This document shows, piece after piece, positions 7,815 through 16,759 of a stretch of DNA of 64,000 nt. The notes beneath the pieces were generated by a model, which was not told the origin of the DNA, made no database searches, and saw nothing but the letters and a program-made list of their open reading frames with translations. Numbering within the stretch: position 1 is the stretch's first letter; every line of letters starts with the position of its first letter. Source of the stretch: Oerskovia douganii (GTDB lineage: Bacteria > Actinomycetota > Actinomycetes > Actinomycetales > Cellulomonadaceae); contig NZ_JACSPN010000007.1 of NCBI RefSeq assembly GCF_015142735.1, positions 62,001 to 126,000 on the forward strand. The letters are read 5' to 3'. The translations under genes and the position numbers were made by a program.

Positions 7815-8097
7815 CGTCGAGCGTCAGCACGACCGTGACCGTGTCGCCCAGCTCGACGTCCTCGGCCGCGCGGACCCGGTCCTTGAGCGGGACGACGTAG
7901 AGCCCGTCCTTGGCGAACAGCGACGTGGTCCACGTCGTCGCCCCGATCCGGGCCGAGACGGGGATCATGCCCCAGCCGTAGGTCACGAGCGACGCGACCT
8001 CGCGGATACGGGCGCTCTCCGCGTCGGGCACGGACACGAAGTGGAAGGGCGCGGGTCCACGCCAGTGCCACACCTCGCCGACGGCCTCGATCTCCAT
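7804..8097 (-). CDS. DUF1905 domain protein
   Basis: 97 residues matching the DUF1905 beta-barrel family: GEVWHWRGPAPFHFVSVPD at the start, YGWGMIPVSARIGATTWTTS in the middle and YVVPLKDRVRAAEDVELGD near the end. These small cytoplasmic proteins have no known reaction. ATG at 8097; the frame continues upstream to 8859 without recognisable content. It overlaps the sulP gene tail to tail. Confidence 0.88.
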   Translation of the reverse strand: MEIEAVGEVWHWRGPAPFHFVSVPDAESARIREVASLVTYGWGMIPVSARIGATTWTTSLFAKDGLYVVPLKDRVRAAEDVELGDTVTVVLTLDVNR

Positions 8098-8199
8098 CTG
8101 CCCAGCATCACCCCTGCGCGCGGAGCCCGCCGCACCGACGCCCGGGCGGCACGTGTCGACGCGCGCCCGCAGGCACGAAGGCTGGCAGACTCTGCCTCC

Positions 8200-8982
8200 A
8201 TGACGCCCGACCTCGCCATGCTGCGCGACCTCGTCGAGTCGACCCCGGAGATCCGGCGGTGGCCGGGGACCGGGGCCCCGGAGAGCTGGGTCCGGGCGGC
8301 CGAGACCCGGGTGGGGCGGCTCCCGGCGTCGTACCGCTGGTGGCTCACGGAGACCCGCGCGAGCCGCGTCGGGCACGTGGACGTCGCGTCCCTCGCGGAC
8401 CCGGAGCACGTCGCGGAGGCCGACGACGCGCTCACCGCCGAGTGGCGCCTCACTGGGGACAGGTTGTGCTTCGCGAGCGACCCCGACGGCGCGGAGACCT
8501 TCTCCTTCGCACTCGACCGGACCAGCGCCAGCGGTGAGCACCCGGTCGTGCGCGTCGACGGCATCGACGGGTCCGAGGAGGTCGTCGCCGAGACGTTCGC
8601 GGGGTTCGTGTCCGTGCAGGTGGCCCTGCTGCGCGGCCTGGGTGACGGACCGAACCCCGTGGTGGCCGAGCTCTGGCGCTCGACGCCGGGCGTGCTGCGC
8701 CCCGACGGGATCACGGTCCACGGCCCGCACCGCTTCTCCGAGGTCAACGCAGCGCACGACGTGCCGCACCTCGCACCCCACTGGATGCTGGTCGGTGAGG
8801 ACGGTGAGGGGGCGGGTCTGTTCATGCGGCGTCACGGCCGCGACCGGACGAGCGTCCACCGCCTCGACCTCTCGGCGTTCGCGAGGTCACGCCCCGGCGA
8901 GGGCGGGTCGCGCATCGAGGCCGAGGGCGAGCTCGTCACGACCGACCTGCTCGGCCTCCTCGGGGGCGACCCCGCCGCCTGA
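8200..8982 (+). CDS. SUKH (SMI1/KNR4) family protein
   Basis: 260 residues. The first 150 have the SUKH pattern: an N-terminal helix with a Trp (PESWVRAAETRVGRLPASYRWWL), then strand-rich DRLCFASDPDGAETFSFALD, then FAGFVSVQVALLRG. The last 100 residues (GVLRPDGITVHGPHRFSEVN to TDLLGLLG) may be a second, divergent domain. SUKH proteins frequently act as immunity proteins against contact-dependent nuclease toxins, but many have other or unknown roles. No toxin gene is adjacent. The ATG start is preceded by a CAGACT hexamer eight bases upstream, so the mRNA may be leaderless. Confidence 0.7.
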   Translation: MTPDLAMLRDLVESTPEIRRWPGTGAPESWVRAAETRVGRLPASYRWWLTETRASRVGHVDVASLADPEHVAEADDALTAEWRLTGDRLCFASDPDGAETFSFALDRTSASGEHPVVRVDGIDGSEEVVAETFAGFVSVQVALLRGLGDGPNPVVAELWRSTPGVLRPDGITVHGPHRFSEVNAAHDVPHLAPHWMLVGEDGEGAGLFMRRHGRDRTSVHRLDLSAFARSRPGEGGSRIEAEGELVTTDLLGLLGGDPAA

Positions 8983-9038
8983 GGGCGCCGCGCGGGACAG
9001 GTCGGTCGCCGTCGGGCCTGAGACGACCGGTCGCTGCC

Positions 9039-9443
9039 CTAGCGTCTCGCCGCGGCCGCCACCGCTCGTTCGAACGCGCCCGCGAGCGCCGCGCGCACTG
9101 CGTCCGGTTCGGCGGGAACGCACCGTGACGCCACGGTCGCGGCCAGCTCGGCGAGGTGGGGCAGCAGGGCGTCGAGCTCGGGGGTGGCCGCGTCGAGCTC
9201 GGCCGCAGGGACCGTGACGGTCGCCGTGATCCGTCGCCGGGACCGCGAGAAGCGCACGTTCCGCACCCCCGCCTGGCCTGCCGAGGGGGTGATCGAGCCG
9301 CCGAGCGCGAGCATCACGTCGAGCTCGTCGAGCCCGGGGACCTCGATCGGGACGCACTCGGCCTGGAGCGCCCGCCGCAGGACGATCGCCGCGGCGAGGT
9401 CGCGCTCGGGGCCGCCCAGGATGTTGCGCTGCGTGAGGATCAT
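9039..9443 (-). CDS. Hypothetical protein coupled to a SUKH gene
   Basis: 134 residues, no recognised family. It begins MILTQRNILGGPERDLAAAI, has a central SRSRRRITATVTVPAAELD strand region and an Ala-rich C-terminal helix. No signal peptide or membrane segment. Its ATG overlaps the upstream SUKH gene's stop by four bases (ATGA), so the two are translated together and probably work together or share regulation. Whether it is a second immunity-type protein cannot be told. Confidence 0.7.
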   Translation of the reverse strand: MILTQRNILGGPERDLAAAIVLRRALQAECVPIEVPGLDELDVMLALGGSITPSAGQAGVRNVRFSRSRRRITATVTVPAAELDAATPELDALLPHLAELAATVASRCVPAEPDAVRAALAGAFERAVAAAARR

Positions 9444-9883
9444 CTCTCGCCCTCGGGCGTTGCGAGGTCGGGAACGTTCTGGTCGAGCAGGTCCGCGAAG
9501 GTCTCCGCGAGGACGTACCGCTCCCCCGTGTCGTGGTCGGACGTCACGACCGGCCCGTCGTCCGTGACGACGAGCGGGTTTCCCGACCCGTCGAACCCGA
9601 TCACGAGGCCTTCCTCCGCGACGTCCCAGCCGTCCGTGCGAAAGGTGCGCGTCAGGGTCGCGACGTCGGTGTCCTCGAGCAGCGGGGCGTTGCGCAGCCC
9701 GTGGACGGGGACACCCACGAAGCAGCCGCCGTGCCGCCCGACGAGCTCGACGTAGCCCGGGTCGAGTTCTACCCCGAGGCCGCGCACGGCCTCCTCGAGC
9801 TGGGCGCGCGTCGCGGGCTCGCCCGCACCGTAGAGGGCGACGGCCGCGTCGAGCCGGGCCAGGAGGTCGGGTGGGAGCGCCAT
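9440..9883 (-). CDS. SUKH (SMI1/KNR4) family protein
   Basis: 147 residues with SUKH features: GVELDPGYVELVGRHGGCFV, and the strand pair GLVIGFDGSGNPLVVTDDG (a common SMI1/KNR4 element), then ERYVLAETFADLLDQ. Likely cytoplasmic and possibly an immunity protein. The frame is open far upstream, but the ATG at 9883 is where family-like sequence begins. First gene of a two-gene unit with the hypothetical protein at 9039-9443. Confidence 0.75.
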   Translation of the reverse strand: MALPPDLLARLDAAVALYGAGEPATRAQLEEAVRGLGVELDPGYVELVGRHGGCFVGVPVHGLRNAPLLEDTDVATLTRTFRTDGWDVAEEGLVIGFDGSGNPLVVTDDGPVVTSDHDTGERYVLAETFADLLDQNVPDLATPEGER

Positions 9884-10006
9884 GCCGGCCACGGTAGCCG
9901 CGGGGTGGGACACCCTGCCCGACGGCGCCACGCACGCAGGTGCGTGTGTCACCGGCGAGCGTGACGATGAGGCGACACGTCCCGCCCCTGACCCGCGAGG
10001 TGCACC

Positions 10007-10414
10007 ATGACCAGGTTCGTCGTCGACGCCGGCACCGCCCTGCGACTCGTCGCGGAGGACGCCCAGGTCCCGGACGCCCACGGGCTGCTCGCCCCGACGC
10101 TCCTGAGGTCGCAGACGCTGTCCGCGCTGCACGAGGCCGTGCACCGCGGCGACCTGACCGCCGAGGTCGGGCGCGAGCACCTGGCGCGCGTCGGCCGCCT
10201 CCCGGTCAGGTTGTTCGGGGACGCCGTGCTGCGTCGTACGTCGTGGAAGATCGCCGACGAGCTGGGCCTGGCCTCGACGTACGACGCCGAGTACGTGGCC
10301 CTCGCCCGGCTCCGGGGCATCGCGCTCGTGACCGCGGACGCCGACCTGGCCCGTGCCGTCGTCGGGGTGACCGAGACGGCGCCGTACGAGGCGCTGCTCG
10401 ACGCGGAGGCATGA
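10007..10414 (+). CDS. PIN-domain protein, VapC-like, without visible antitoxin
   Basis: 135 residues of PIN fold: FVVDAGTALRL (first Asp), APTLLRSQTLSALHEAV, STYDAEYVALARLRG and ALVTADADLA (further Asp residues). PIN proteins are Mg-dependent ribonucleases, and VapC toxins cleave tRNA or rRNA. The usual second acidic residue, Glu in LLRSE, is Gln here (LLRSQ), as in a group of actinobacterial PIN proteins I recall; activity is therefore uncertain. No antitoxin-sized gene lies just upstream. The following gene starts about 95 bases downstream and shows no antitoxin features. Confidence 0.8.
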   Translation: MTRFVVDAGTALRLVAEDAQVPDAHGLLAPTLLRSQTLSALHEAVHRGDLTAEVGREHLARVGRLPVRLFGDAVLRRTSWKIADELGLASTYDAEYVALARLRGIALVTADADLARAVVGVTETAPYEALLDAEA

Positions 10415-10508
10415 ACGACTCCACGGCTGCGGCGCACCGGCCGAGCCGGACAGCCGGTAGTGTCGCTCTCTTCGGCGGGCCTGCTCGCTGGAGTCTTGAA
10501 GGAGTGCC

Positions 10509-11162
10509 ATGCTCCCTGACCCCGACGTCACCGCAACAGTCGCCAGGATCTCGACCCTGTTCTCGAGGGCGACGGCCCGCCCCGACGACCGCGGGTGCGG
10601 TCGCTGCTTCAGCGACGAGGAGAGCGCGCTGCTCCGTACCCCGAACCGGCCGCTCCCGGACGACCTGGTGCTGCGGGTCGCCGCGAAGGACCCGCTCCAC
10701 TGGGCCGACCAACCGAGGGTCTTGCGCCGCGTCCTCCCGAGGCTCGTCGTCCTGCTCGTCGACGGCGTCGACATCGACGCCCGGTGGTGCGCCAGAGGCC
10801 TGGCCGCAGCCCGCTGGTCCACCTGGCCCGCTGACGAGAGCGAGGCCGTCGAGGCCTTCCTCAATGCCTGGTGGACGCACACCCTGAGATCGGGCGCGTC
10901 GTTCGAGCGGGTCGCAGAGGTCTTCATGAGCTGCGCGATCGCGGGCCTGCTCGTCGATCCCTGGCTCGCGACCTGGGACGACGAGGCCGCGAGGAGCAGC
11001 GTCGTCCGCGAGCGCCGCGAACGCTGTATCGAGGACTGGTGGGAGGACCTCGACCGGATCGCGTCCCCCTTTCCCTGCTGGTGGGGCACGGACGAGAGCG
11101 AGGAGAGAGCCGTCAAGACCTTGCGGTCCTGGATGGGCTGCGCCGAGCGATCCGTTCACTGA
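10509..11162 (+). CDS. Hypothetical actinobacterial protein
   Basis: 217 residues, not assigned to a named family. Features: an N-terminal Cys pair (GCGRC) close to a Phe-Ser-Asp segment; LPDDLVLRVAAKDPLHWADQ; a Trp-rich middle (WSTWPADESEAVEAFLNAWW); and EDWWEDLDRIASPFPCWWG near the end. It is acidic and Trp-rich, with no signal peptide or membrane segment. An ATG start follows GAAGGAG. Possibly a small globular cytoplasmic protein; no functional claim is made. Confidence 0.75.
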   Translation: MLPDPDVTATVARISTLFSRATARPDDRGCGRCFSDEESALLRTPNRPLPDDLVLRVAAKDPLHWADQPRVLRRVLPRLVVLLVDGVDIDARWCARGLAAARWSTWPADESEAVEAFLNAWWTHTLRSGASFERVAEVFMSCAIAGLLVDPWLATWDDEAARSSVVRERRERCIEDWWEDLDRIASPFPCWWGTDESEERAVKTLRSWMGCAERSVH

Positions 11163-11168
11163 CGAGGC

Positions 11169-12203
11169 TCAGGGGCTCGGTGCCTCCAGGCGGTCGAGCG
11201 CGCCGATGCTCGCCTCGATGATCTGCGCCTGCGCGTCGGCCCGGCTGGTTGCCGGCTGACCGTCTCCCGGTTGCTCGCCGTAGTCCGCGAAGAAGGCGTG
11301 GACGCCCCCTGGTACCTCGACGAAGTCGGCGGTGGCGGGCAGGTCGGCGCGGGACGCCTCGATCTTGTCGGGCGTCGTCAGGCCGTCGCGCGATCCCCAC
11401 ACCGAGGTCACCTCGACGTCGGCCGTGCTCATGTCACCCGACGGGTACGAGGCGTGCAGGAGCAGGCCGGTGACCTCGTCGTCGTGCGCGGCGGCGAACG
11501 ACGCCGCGACGACGCCGCCCAGGGAGTGACCGCCCACCGCCCAGGTGTCGACCTCGTCGAACGCTGCCATCGCCGACGCCGACTGGTTCGGCGACGTGAA
11601 GGCGATGCCCAGCGGTTCCTTGAGCGCCACGACCAGGTACCCGGCCTCGGCGAGCGGGCGCAGCACGGCGGCGGTCGCACGCACGTCCACCCGGGCGCCG
11701 GGCGAGTAGACCAGTCCGGTCGTCGCCGCACCGTCCTGCGGGACGAACGCGATCCAGCCCGCCTCGTCGCGGACCTCGACCGAGCCGTCGCTCTCGAGAG
11801 CTGCGAGCGCGGGCGCCGTCGCGGAGAAGGGCCGGAGCCACACGACCCCCGCGGCGAGGACCACGAGCGCTGCCACGCCGACCCCCAGTGCGGTCCCGCG
11901 CAGCACGCGGCGAGGTCGCGAGCGCTCGGGCGCCGGGTGCTGCGTGCGTCGTCGGGCGCTCAGCGCGGTCGCCAGGAGAACGAGCACCCCGGCGGTCGCG
12001 CTCACCACCAGCAGCGCGGTGAGCGCCCAGTGCTGGTGGCGCACGGTGTCGCCCGTCGTCACGACGACCCATCCTGGTGCGGCGATCAGCGCCACACCCA
12101 GCAGGACGAGCAGCAGGCGTCCGACCAGGCCCGCCGGCGAGGTGCGGCCCGGGGTGCCCGCCCGTCGGGGCTCGGGGGTGGTCGGGACGTTCGACGTGCT
12201 CAT
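11169..12203 (-). CDS. Membrane-anchored alpha/beta hydrolase
   Basis: 344 residues. Three hydrophobic helices (about 26-48, 58-80 and 105-124) precede an extracytoplasmic alpha/beta hydrolase domain (about 150-340). The nucleophile elbow is GGHSLGG with Ser227. The acid is probably the Asp of WGSRDGLT, and the His is in GGVHAFF. The fold resembles the Abhydrolase_5 (dienelactone-hydrolase-like) group. The substrate is unknown; an exported esterase or lipase-like activity is likely. It stands alone, with its 3' end seven bases from the end of the preceding plus-strand gene. Confidence 0.85.
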   Translation of the reverse strand: MSTSNVPTTPEPRRAGTPGRTSPAGLVGRLLLVLLGVALIAAPGWVVVTTGDTVRHQHWALTALLVVSATAGVLVLLATALSARRRTQHPAPERSRPRRVLRGTALGVGVAALVVLAAGVVWLRPFSATAPALAALESDGSVEVRDEAGWIAFVPQDGAATTGLVYSPGARVDVRATAAVLRPLAEAGYLVVALKEPLGIAFTSPNQSASAMAAFDEVDTWAVGGHSLGGVVAASFAAAHDDEVTGLLLHASYPSGDMSTADVEVTSVWGSRDGLTTPDKIEASRADLPATADFVEVPGGVHAFFADYGEQPGDGQPATSRADAQAQIIEASIGALDRLEAPSP

Positions 12204-12389
12204 CGCTGCTCCGTGCTTCTCGACGACGCCCTGGCGGCCAGGGCGATCGCCACGCTAGCAAGTGCTCCTGGATCCTCGGCCGGATCCTCGGCACGGGCGG
12301 GCGGTCCCGCCCGAGGCGAGCGGCGCCGTCGGGCACGACTCCCTGCGCTCCCGGATGCCAGACCCCTCGACCGCGAGGACCATGGCCGC

Positions 12390-12836
12390 ATGACGAACCC
12401 CCTGACCGCCGACCCGCCGCCCGACACCGTGACCCGCCGGATCGGGCGCGTCGCGCTCGGACTGGGCCTCGTCTTCGCCGGGATCAGCCACCTGACCTTC
12501 TCGCGCGAGGAGTTCCAGGCCCAGGTCCCCGACTGGTTCCCCGTGGACGAGGACGTCACGGTCCTCGCGTCGGGGGCGGTCGAGATCGCGCTCGGCTCGT
12601 CGCTCGTGGTGCTGTCCCGACGCCGCGTCGCGGTGGGGCTGATCGCCGCCGCCTTCTTCGTGGTCATCTTCCCGGGCAACATCGGCCAGTGGCTCGAGCA
12701 CAAGGACGGGTTCGGGCTCGACACCGACGCCAAGCGATTCGGTCGGCTGTTCTTCCAACCCGTGCTCGTCGCATGGGCCCTGTGGTCGACGGGCGCCTTC
12801 AGCGCGCTACGGCGGGCGCGGTCGGCGCGTCGCTGA
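12390..12836 (+). CDS. DoxX-like membrane protein
   Basis: 148 residues with four predicted helices: IGRVALGLGLVFAGISHLTF, the VLASGAVEIALGSSLVVL region, VAVGLIAAAFFVVIFPGNIGQ, and VLVAWALWSTGAF. The GISHLTF and FPGNIGQWLEHKDGFGLDTD motifs are those of small DoxX-like proteins of Actinobacteria. Function unknown. The ATG at 12390 is preceded by a GAGGACCATGGCCGC stretch without a strong Shine-Dalgarno. A plus-strand hydrolase follows after 100 bases. Confidence 0.82.
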   Translation: MTNPLTADPPPDTVTRRIGRVALGLGLVFAGISHLTFSREEFQAQVPDWFPVDEDVTVLASGAVEIALGSSLVVLSRRRVAVGLIAAAFFVVIFPGNIGQWLEHKDGFGLDTDAKRFGRLFFQPVLVAWALWSTGAFSALRRARSARR

Positions 12837-13778
<942 letters not shown>

Positions 13779-13834
13779 GGTCGTCGGGTCGTCGGGCAGC
13801 ACGTCCGGGGTGGGACGACGAGGACGGAGGCCGC

Positions 13835-14506
13835 ATGACCGTGACCCTGGCGCTGCCGTTCCGCGGTCGGTGGCTCGTGCAGAACAGCCCGGCCCGTCGG
13901 GTGCCGAGCCACGGCGTCGACGTCCTGGGAGAGCGGTACGCGATCGACTTCGTGGGGGTCGACCGGCGGGGCCGCACGTCGGCGGTCCGCGACTGGCGCA
14001 CGGTCCTCGCGGCCGAGCCTCCCGAGCGCTTCGTCGCGTTCGGTCGCCCGATCCTCGCGCCTGCGGACGGCGTCGTGGTCCAGGTGCACGACGGCGAGGA
14101 GGACCACGCGGCCCGCCGCTCCCAGCTGGCCCTCGTGCCCTACGCGCTGGGGGCAGCGGCCCGGCTGCGCGAGGGGGTGCACGCCGTCGCCGGGAACCAC
14201 GTGACCATCGCGCTGCCGGGCGCGCGAGCCTTCGTGTCCCTCGTGCACCTGCGGCGCGGGTCGCTGCGGGTCCGGGAGGGCGACCCGGTGAGCGTCGGGC
14301 AGCCGCTCGCGGAGTGCGGCAACTCCGGGAACTCGACCCAGCCGCACGTGCACGTGCAGGTCACGGACTCCGCCGACTTCTCGCTCGCCCGTGGCGTGCC
14401 GGTCGCGTTCCGTGACTTCCGCGAGTGGCCCCGCGGGCGGGGGGAGCCCGTCGACCGGGTGACGGGGCTGCCGGACGAGCGCTCCGTCGTCGGGCCGCTG
14501 GCGTGA
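13835..14506 (+). CDS. M23 (LytM-like) metallopeptidase without signal peptide
   Basis: 223 residues. LytM zinc ligands are visible: HGVDVLGERYAIDF (His26 and Asp38) and the HxH pair in QPHVHVQV. The core also shows PILAPADGVVVQVHDGE and AGNHVTIALPGARAFVSLVHL. M23 enzymes normally cut peptidoglycan cross-bridges outside the cell, yet no signal peptide or membrane helix precedes the domain from the ATG at 13835, which has GGACGGAGG upstream. Either it acts in the cytoplasm, leaves by a non-classical route, or is not a wall enzyme. Confidence 0.85.
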   Translation: MTVTLALPFRGRWLVQNSPARRVPSHGVDVLGERYAIDFVGVDRRGRTSAVRDWRTVLAAEPPERFVAFGRPILAPADGVVVQVHDGEEDHAARRSQLALVPYALGAAARLREGVHAVAGNHVTIALPGARAFVSLVHLRRGSLRVREGDPVSVGQPLAECGNSGNSTQPHVHVQVTDSADFSLARGVPVAFRDFREWPRGRGEPVDRVTGLPDERSVVGPLA

Positions 14507-14552
14507 CGACCGGCCGCACAGGTCCTGACGAGGCACTCCCCCCGCGCTCCGC

Positions 14553-15041
14553 TCACGCGACCGGCTGGAGCCGGAAGAGCCGCACGACCCGCCCCGACTC
14601 GCGCTCGTAGGCGCGGTAGCCCGGCCACTGCGCCTGGATCAGGTCCCACGCGGCCTCGCGCTCGTCACCGGGCTCGACGGGCGTCGCCCGGACGCGCATG
14701 TCGTGGCCGCGGACCGTGATCGACGCGTCCGGGTGCGCGAGCAGGTTGTACGTCCACGCGGGGTGCCGGTCGCGCGCGAACGACGTGCCCGCCACGATCG
14801 CCCGACCGTGACCGTCCGGCGTGTACATGAGGTAGGTGCTGCGCGGCTCCCCCGACCGCGCACCCGTCGTGTGCAGGACGAGCGACGGGACGAGGATCGC
14901 GCTGACCTGCCACCGCCCGCCCGACACGCGCGCGAGGAACCGCTCGACCGGCGGCAGCACCACCGGGCCGACCGTGCGGAACGCCCGCGTACGCGTGAGC
15001 GGGGCGACCACCGACCGGACGACCTGCAGCAGCGAGGGCAT
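14553..15041 (-). CDS. Deazaflavin (F420)-dependent nitroreductase family protein
   Basis: 162 residues of the DDN/DUF385 split-barrel family: VLHTTGARSGEPRSTYLMYTP, AIVAGTSFARDRHPAWTYNL, LLAHPDASITVRGHDMRVRA. These strands bind F420 or related cofactors in characterised relatives. The reaction here (reduction of an unsaturated or nitro compound) is family knowledge and not shown. A hydrophobic N-terminal helix may rest on the membrane. Monocistronic on the minus strand. Confidence 0.88.
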   Translation of the reverse strand: MPSLLQVVRSVVAPLTRTRAFRTVGPVVLPPVERFLARVSGGRWQVSAILVPSLVLHTTGARSGEPRSTYLMYTPDGHGRAIVAGTSFARDRHPAWTYNLLAHPDASITVRGHDMRVRATPVEPGDEREAAWDLIQAQWPGYRAYERESGRVVRLFRLQPVA

Positions 15042-15109
15042 GCCCCCAGGATGGACCGGGAGGCGGTGGCGTGCGCGCGGCAGACGAGGCGGGGCCTACC
15101 GTCGTCTGC

Positions 15110-16150
15110 TCAGGGGCACGGGATCGGCTTCCACGTCTTCCCGCCGGGCGCATAGGCACGACAGCCCGTGTAGCCGCTCGACCCGCCCGACGAGGACCCG
15201 CCCGACGAGTTCTTCGGGGCGCTCGCGCTGCGTCGCCGCTGCTCCGCGGCGAGACGGTCGGCCTCCGCCTGACGCGCCACCTCGGCCTGGCGGGCCACCT
15301 CCGCCTGACGCGCCACCTCGGCCTGACGCTCGACCTCTGCCAGGCGAGCGGCCTCCGCCGCCGCCTCGGCCGCGCGCAGGGCGGTCTCCGCCTCGGCCAG
15401 TGCGGTGTTGGCGACCGCGACCCCGGTGTTGGTCCGGCCACGGAGAGCGTCGCGCGCGACCGCGCTCAGGACGGTCGCAGGAAAGTCGTCCGCCTCGTGC
15501 CAGAGGACCTGTTCGAGGTGCGCGTGCGCGGCGGCCACGGCGGCGTGCGCGGCCAGCGCCTCGTCCAGGACGTCGACGTCCTGGCTCAGGGCCGCCGCGG
15601 CCGACTCGTCGACGAACTCCTCGACCTGTGCCTCGTAGGAGGCGACGAGTGCAGCCGGGGTGCACGGGACGGTGGGGTCGAAGTACCCGAGCTCGGAGAC
15701 CGACGCCTGGGAGTGCGCCGCCCACACCTCCTTCGTCAGCTCCGGGCGGCCGGGCGCGTCGGCGAGCGCGGCGAGCCCGGTCCCAGCCAGCTGCGCGTCG
15801 ACCAGCACGTCGTCGACCAGGAGGCCGGTGACGTAGGACCCGTCGGTCTCGTGCGCGGTCCCGTGGACGAGGGACACGGTCGTCCCGGCCGGAAGGAGCC
15901 GGCCGAGCGCTTCGACGCCCTCCTCCCCCAGGCACTGCTCCTCGGATCCCGCCAGATCGACGAAGGCGAGGCGCAGGTGCTCGGTCCGTCCCTCGAGCTC
16001 GACGGCGATCACGCCGTCCGCGTCGACGTCCTGGACGACGGCCGTCATGTCGTGGGGCCAGACGGCGTTGAGGACGAGGCCGGTCGCGATGAACGCCCCG
16101 ATCGCGGTGAGCGCTCTCCAGCGAGTCCTGAACCACCGTCGACGCACCAT
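15110..16150 (-). CDS. Membrane-anchored SNase-like protein with coiled coil and C-terminal Cys motif
   Basis: 346 residues. A basic start and one hydrophobic helix (about 13-33) anchor it. A staphylococcal-nuclease-like region (about 36-165) shows DVDADGVIAVELEGRTEHLR, followed by LAFVDLAGSEEQCLGEEGVE and DGSYVTGLLVDDVLVDAQLA. A helical part then ends in four EVxRQA-type repeats (about 255-300), probably a coiled coil. The last 20 residues, TGCRAYAPGGKTWKPIPCP, look like a compact Cys-bounded variant of the excalibur Ca-binding motif. The usual catalytic Arg/Glu set of SNase is not clearly conserved, so nuclease activity is uncertain. Confidence 0.72.
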   Translation of the reverse strand: MVRRRWFRTRWRALTAIGAFIATGLVLNAVWPHDMTAVVQDVDADGVIAVELEGRTEHLRLAFVDLAGSEEQCLGEEGVEALGRLLPAGTTVSLVHGTAHETDGSYVTGLLVDDVLVDAQLAGTGLAALADAPGRPELTKEVWAAHSQASVSELGYFDPTVPCTPAALVASYEAQVEEFVDESAAAALSQDVDVLDEALAAHAAVAAAHAHLEQVLWHEADDFPATVLSAVARDALRGRTNTGVAVANTALAEAETALRAAEAAAEAARLAEVERQAEVARQAEVARQAEVARQAEADRLAAEQRRRSASAPKNSSGGSSSGGSSGYTGCRAYAPGGKTWKPIPCP

Positions 16151-16215
16151 CTGGAAAGGCCACCTGTCTTCTGCACGATCGGACAGCGGATGCTATCCCG
16201 AAGCCGGCACCTTTA

Positions 16216-16276
16216 TGGAACACCTGTTCCACAATTGACCGCATCTCTTGACTTCCGATATAAACCCATCGATCAT
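16216..16276 (+). promoter_or_regulatory. Promoter region with palindromic operator for the DUF2975-HTH pair
   Basis: TGGAACA-CC-TGTTCCA (16216-16231) is a 7-bp inverted repeat just in front of two candidate promoters: TTGACC (16235) with ATATAA (16258) at 17-base spacing, and TTGACT (16248) with GATCAT (16271) at 17-base spacing. The second -10 ends six bases before the ATG, so that transcript would be leaderless. The tract is unusually AT-rich for this genome. Confidence 0.5.
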
Positions 16277-16282
16277 CGATAG

Positions 16283-16759
16283 ATGAACACGACGGTGACG
16301 ATGCTGCTCCGCCTGACCCTGATCACCATGTTCCTGGGGGCGCTGCTCGCCCAGCTCCTGGTCCCCGTGGTCGCGACCGAGCAGGCGACCCTGTACCCCG
16401 AGGTCGAGCACCTCGTGCTCCCCTACTCGGTCGCCGCGATCCTCGGGTTCGTGTGCGTCCAGGCGGCGCTGGTCGCGGTGTGGCGGCTGCTGTCGATGGT
16501 CGGCGACGACCGGATCTTCGCCGACGGCTCGCTCCGGTGGGTCGACACGATCACGGTGTGCTCCGCGGCCGCGACGGGCCTGTCGGCGGTCGTCTGGGTC
16601 CACCTGATCCTGGTCGAGGAGACCGGCGGGCCGGGCATGTTCCTCGCCCTGGGCGCGTGCGTCGTGGGGGGCGCTGCGCTCGCCCTCCTGATGGTCGTGA
16701 TGCGCGGGCTCCTCGACGCCGCGATCGCCGACCGCCGCGAGCTCGCGGAGGTGATCTGA
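16283..16759 (+). CDS. DUF2975 membrane protein
   Basis: 158 residues with four predicted helices (about 7-30, 45-68, 88-110, 118-140) and the family segments LYPEVEHLVLPYSVAAILGF and VGDDRIFADGSLRWVDTI. DUF2975 proteins are nearly always encoded just before a small YozG-type HTH protein, as here. The pair is thought to sense an envelope signal, but no mechanism is established. The TGA stop shares a base with the ATG of the next gene, so translation is coupled. Confidence 0.9.
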   Translation: MNTTVTMLLRLTLITMFLGALLAQLLVPVVATEQATLYPEVEHLVLPYSVAAILGFVCVQAALVAVWRLLSMVGDDRIFADGSLRWVDTITVCSAAATGLSAVVWVHLILVEETGGPGMFLALGACVVGGAALALLMVVMRGLLDAAIADRRELAEVI

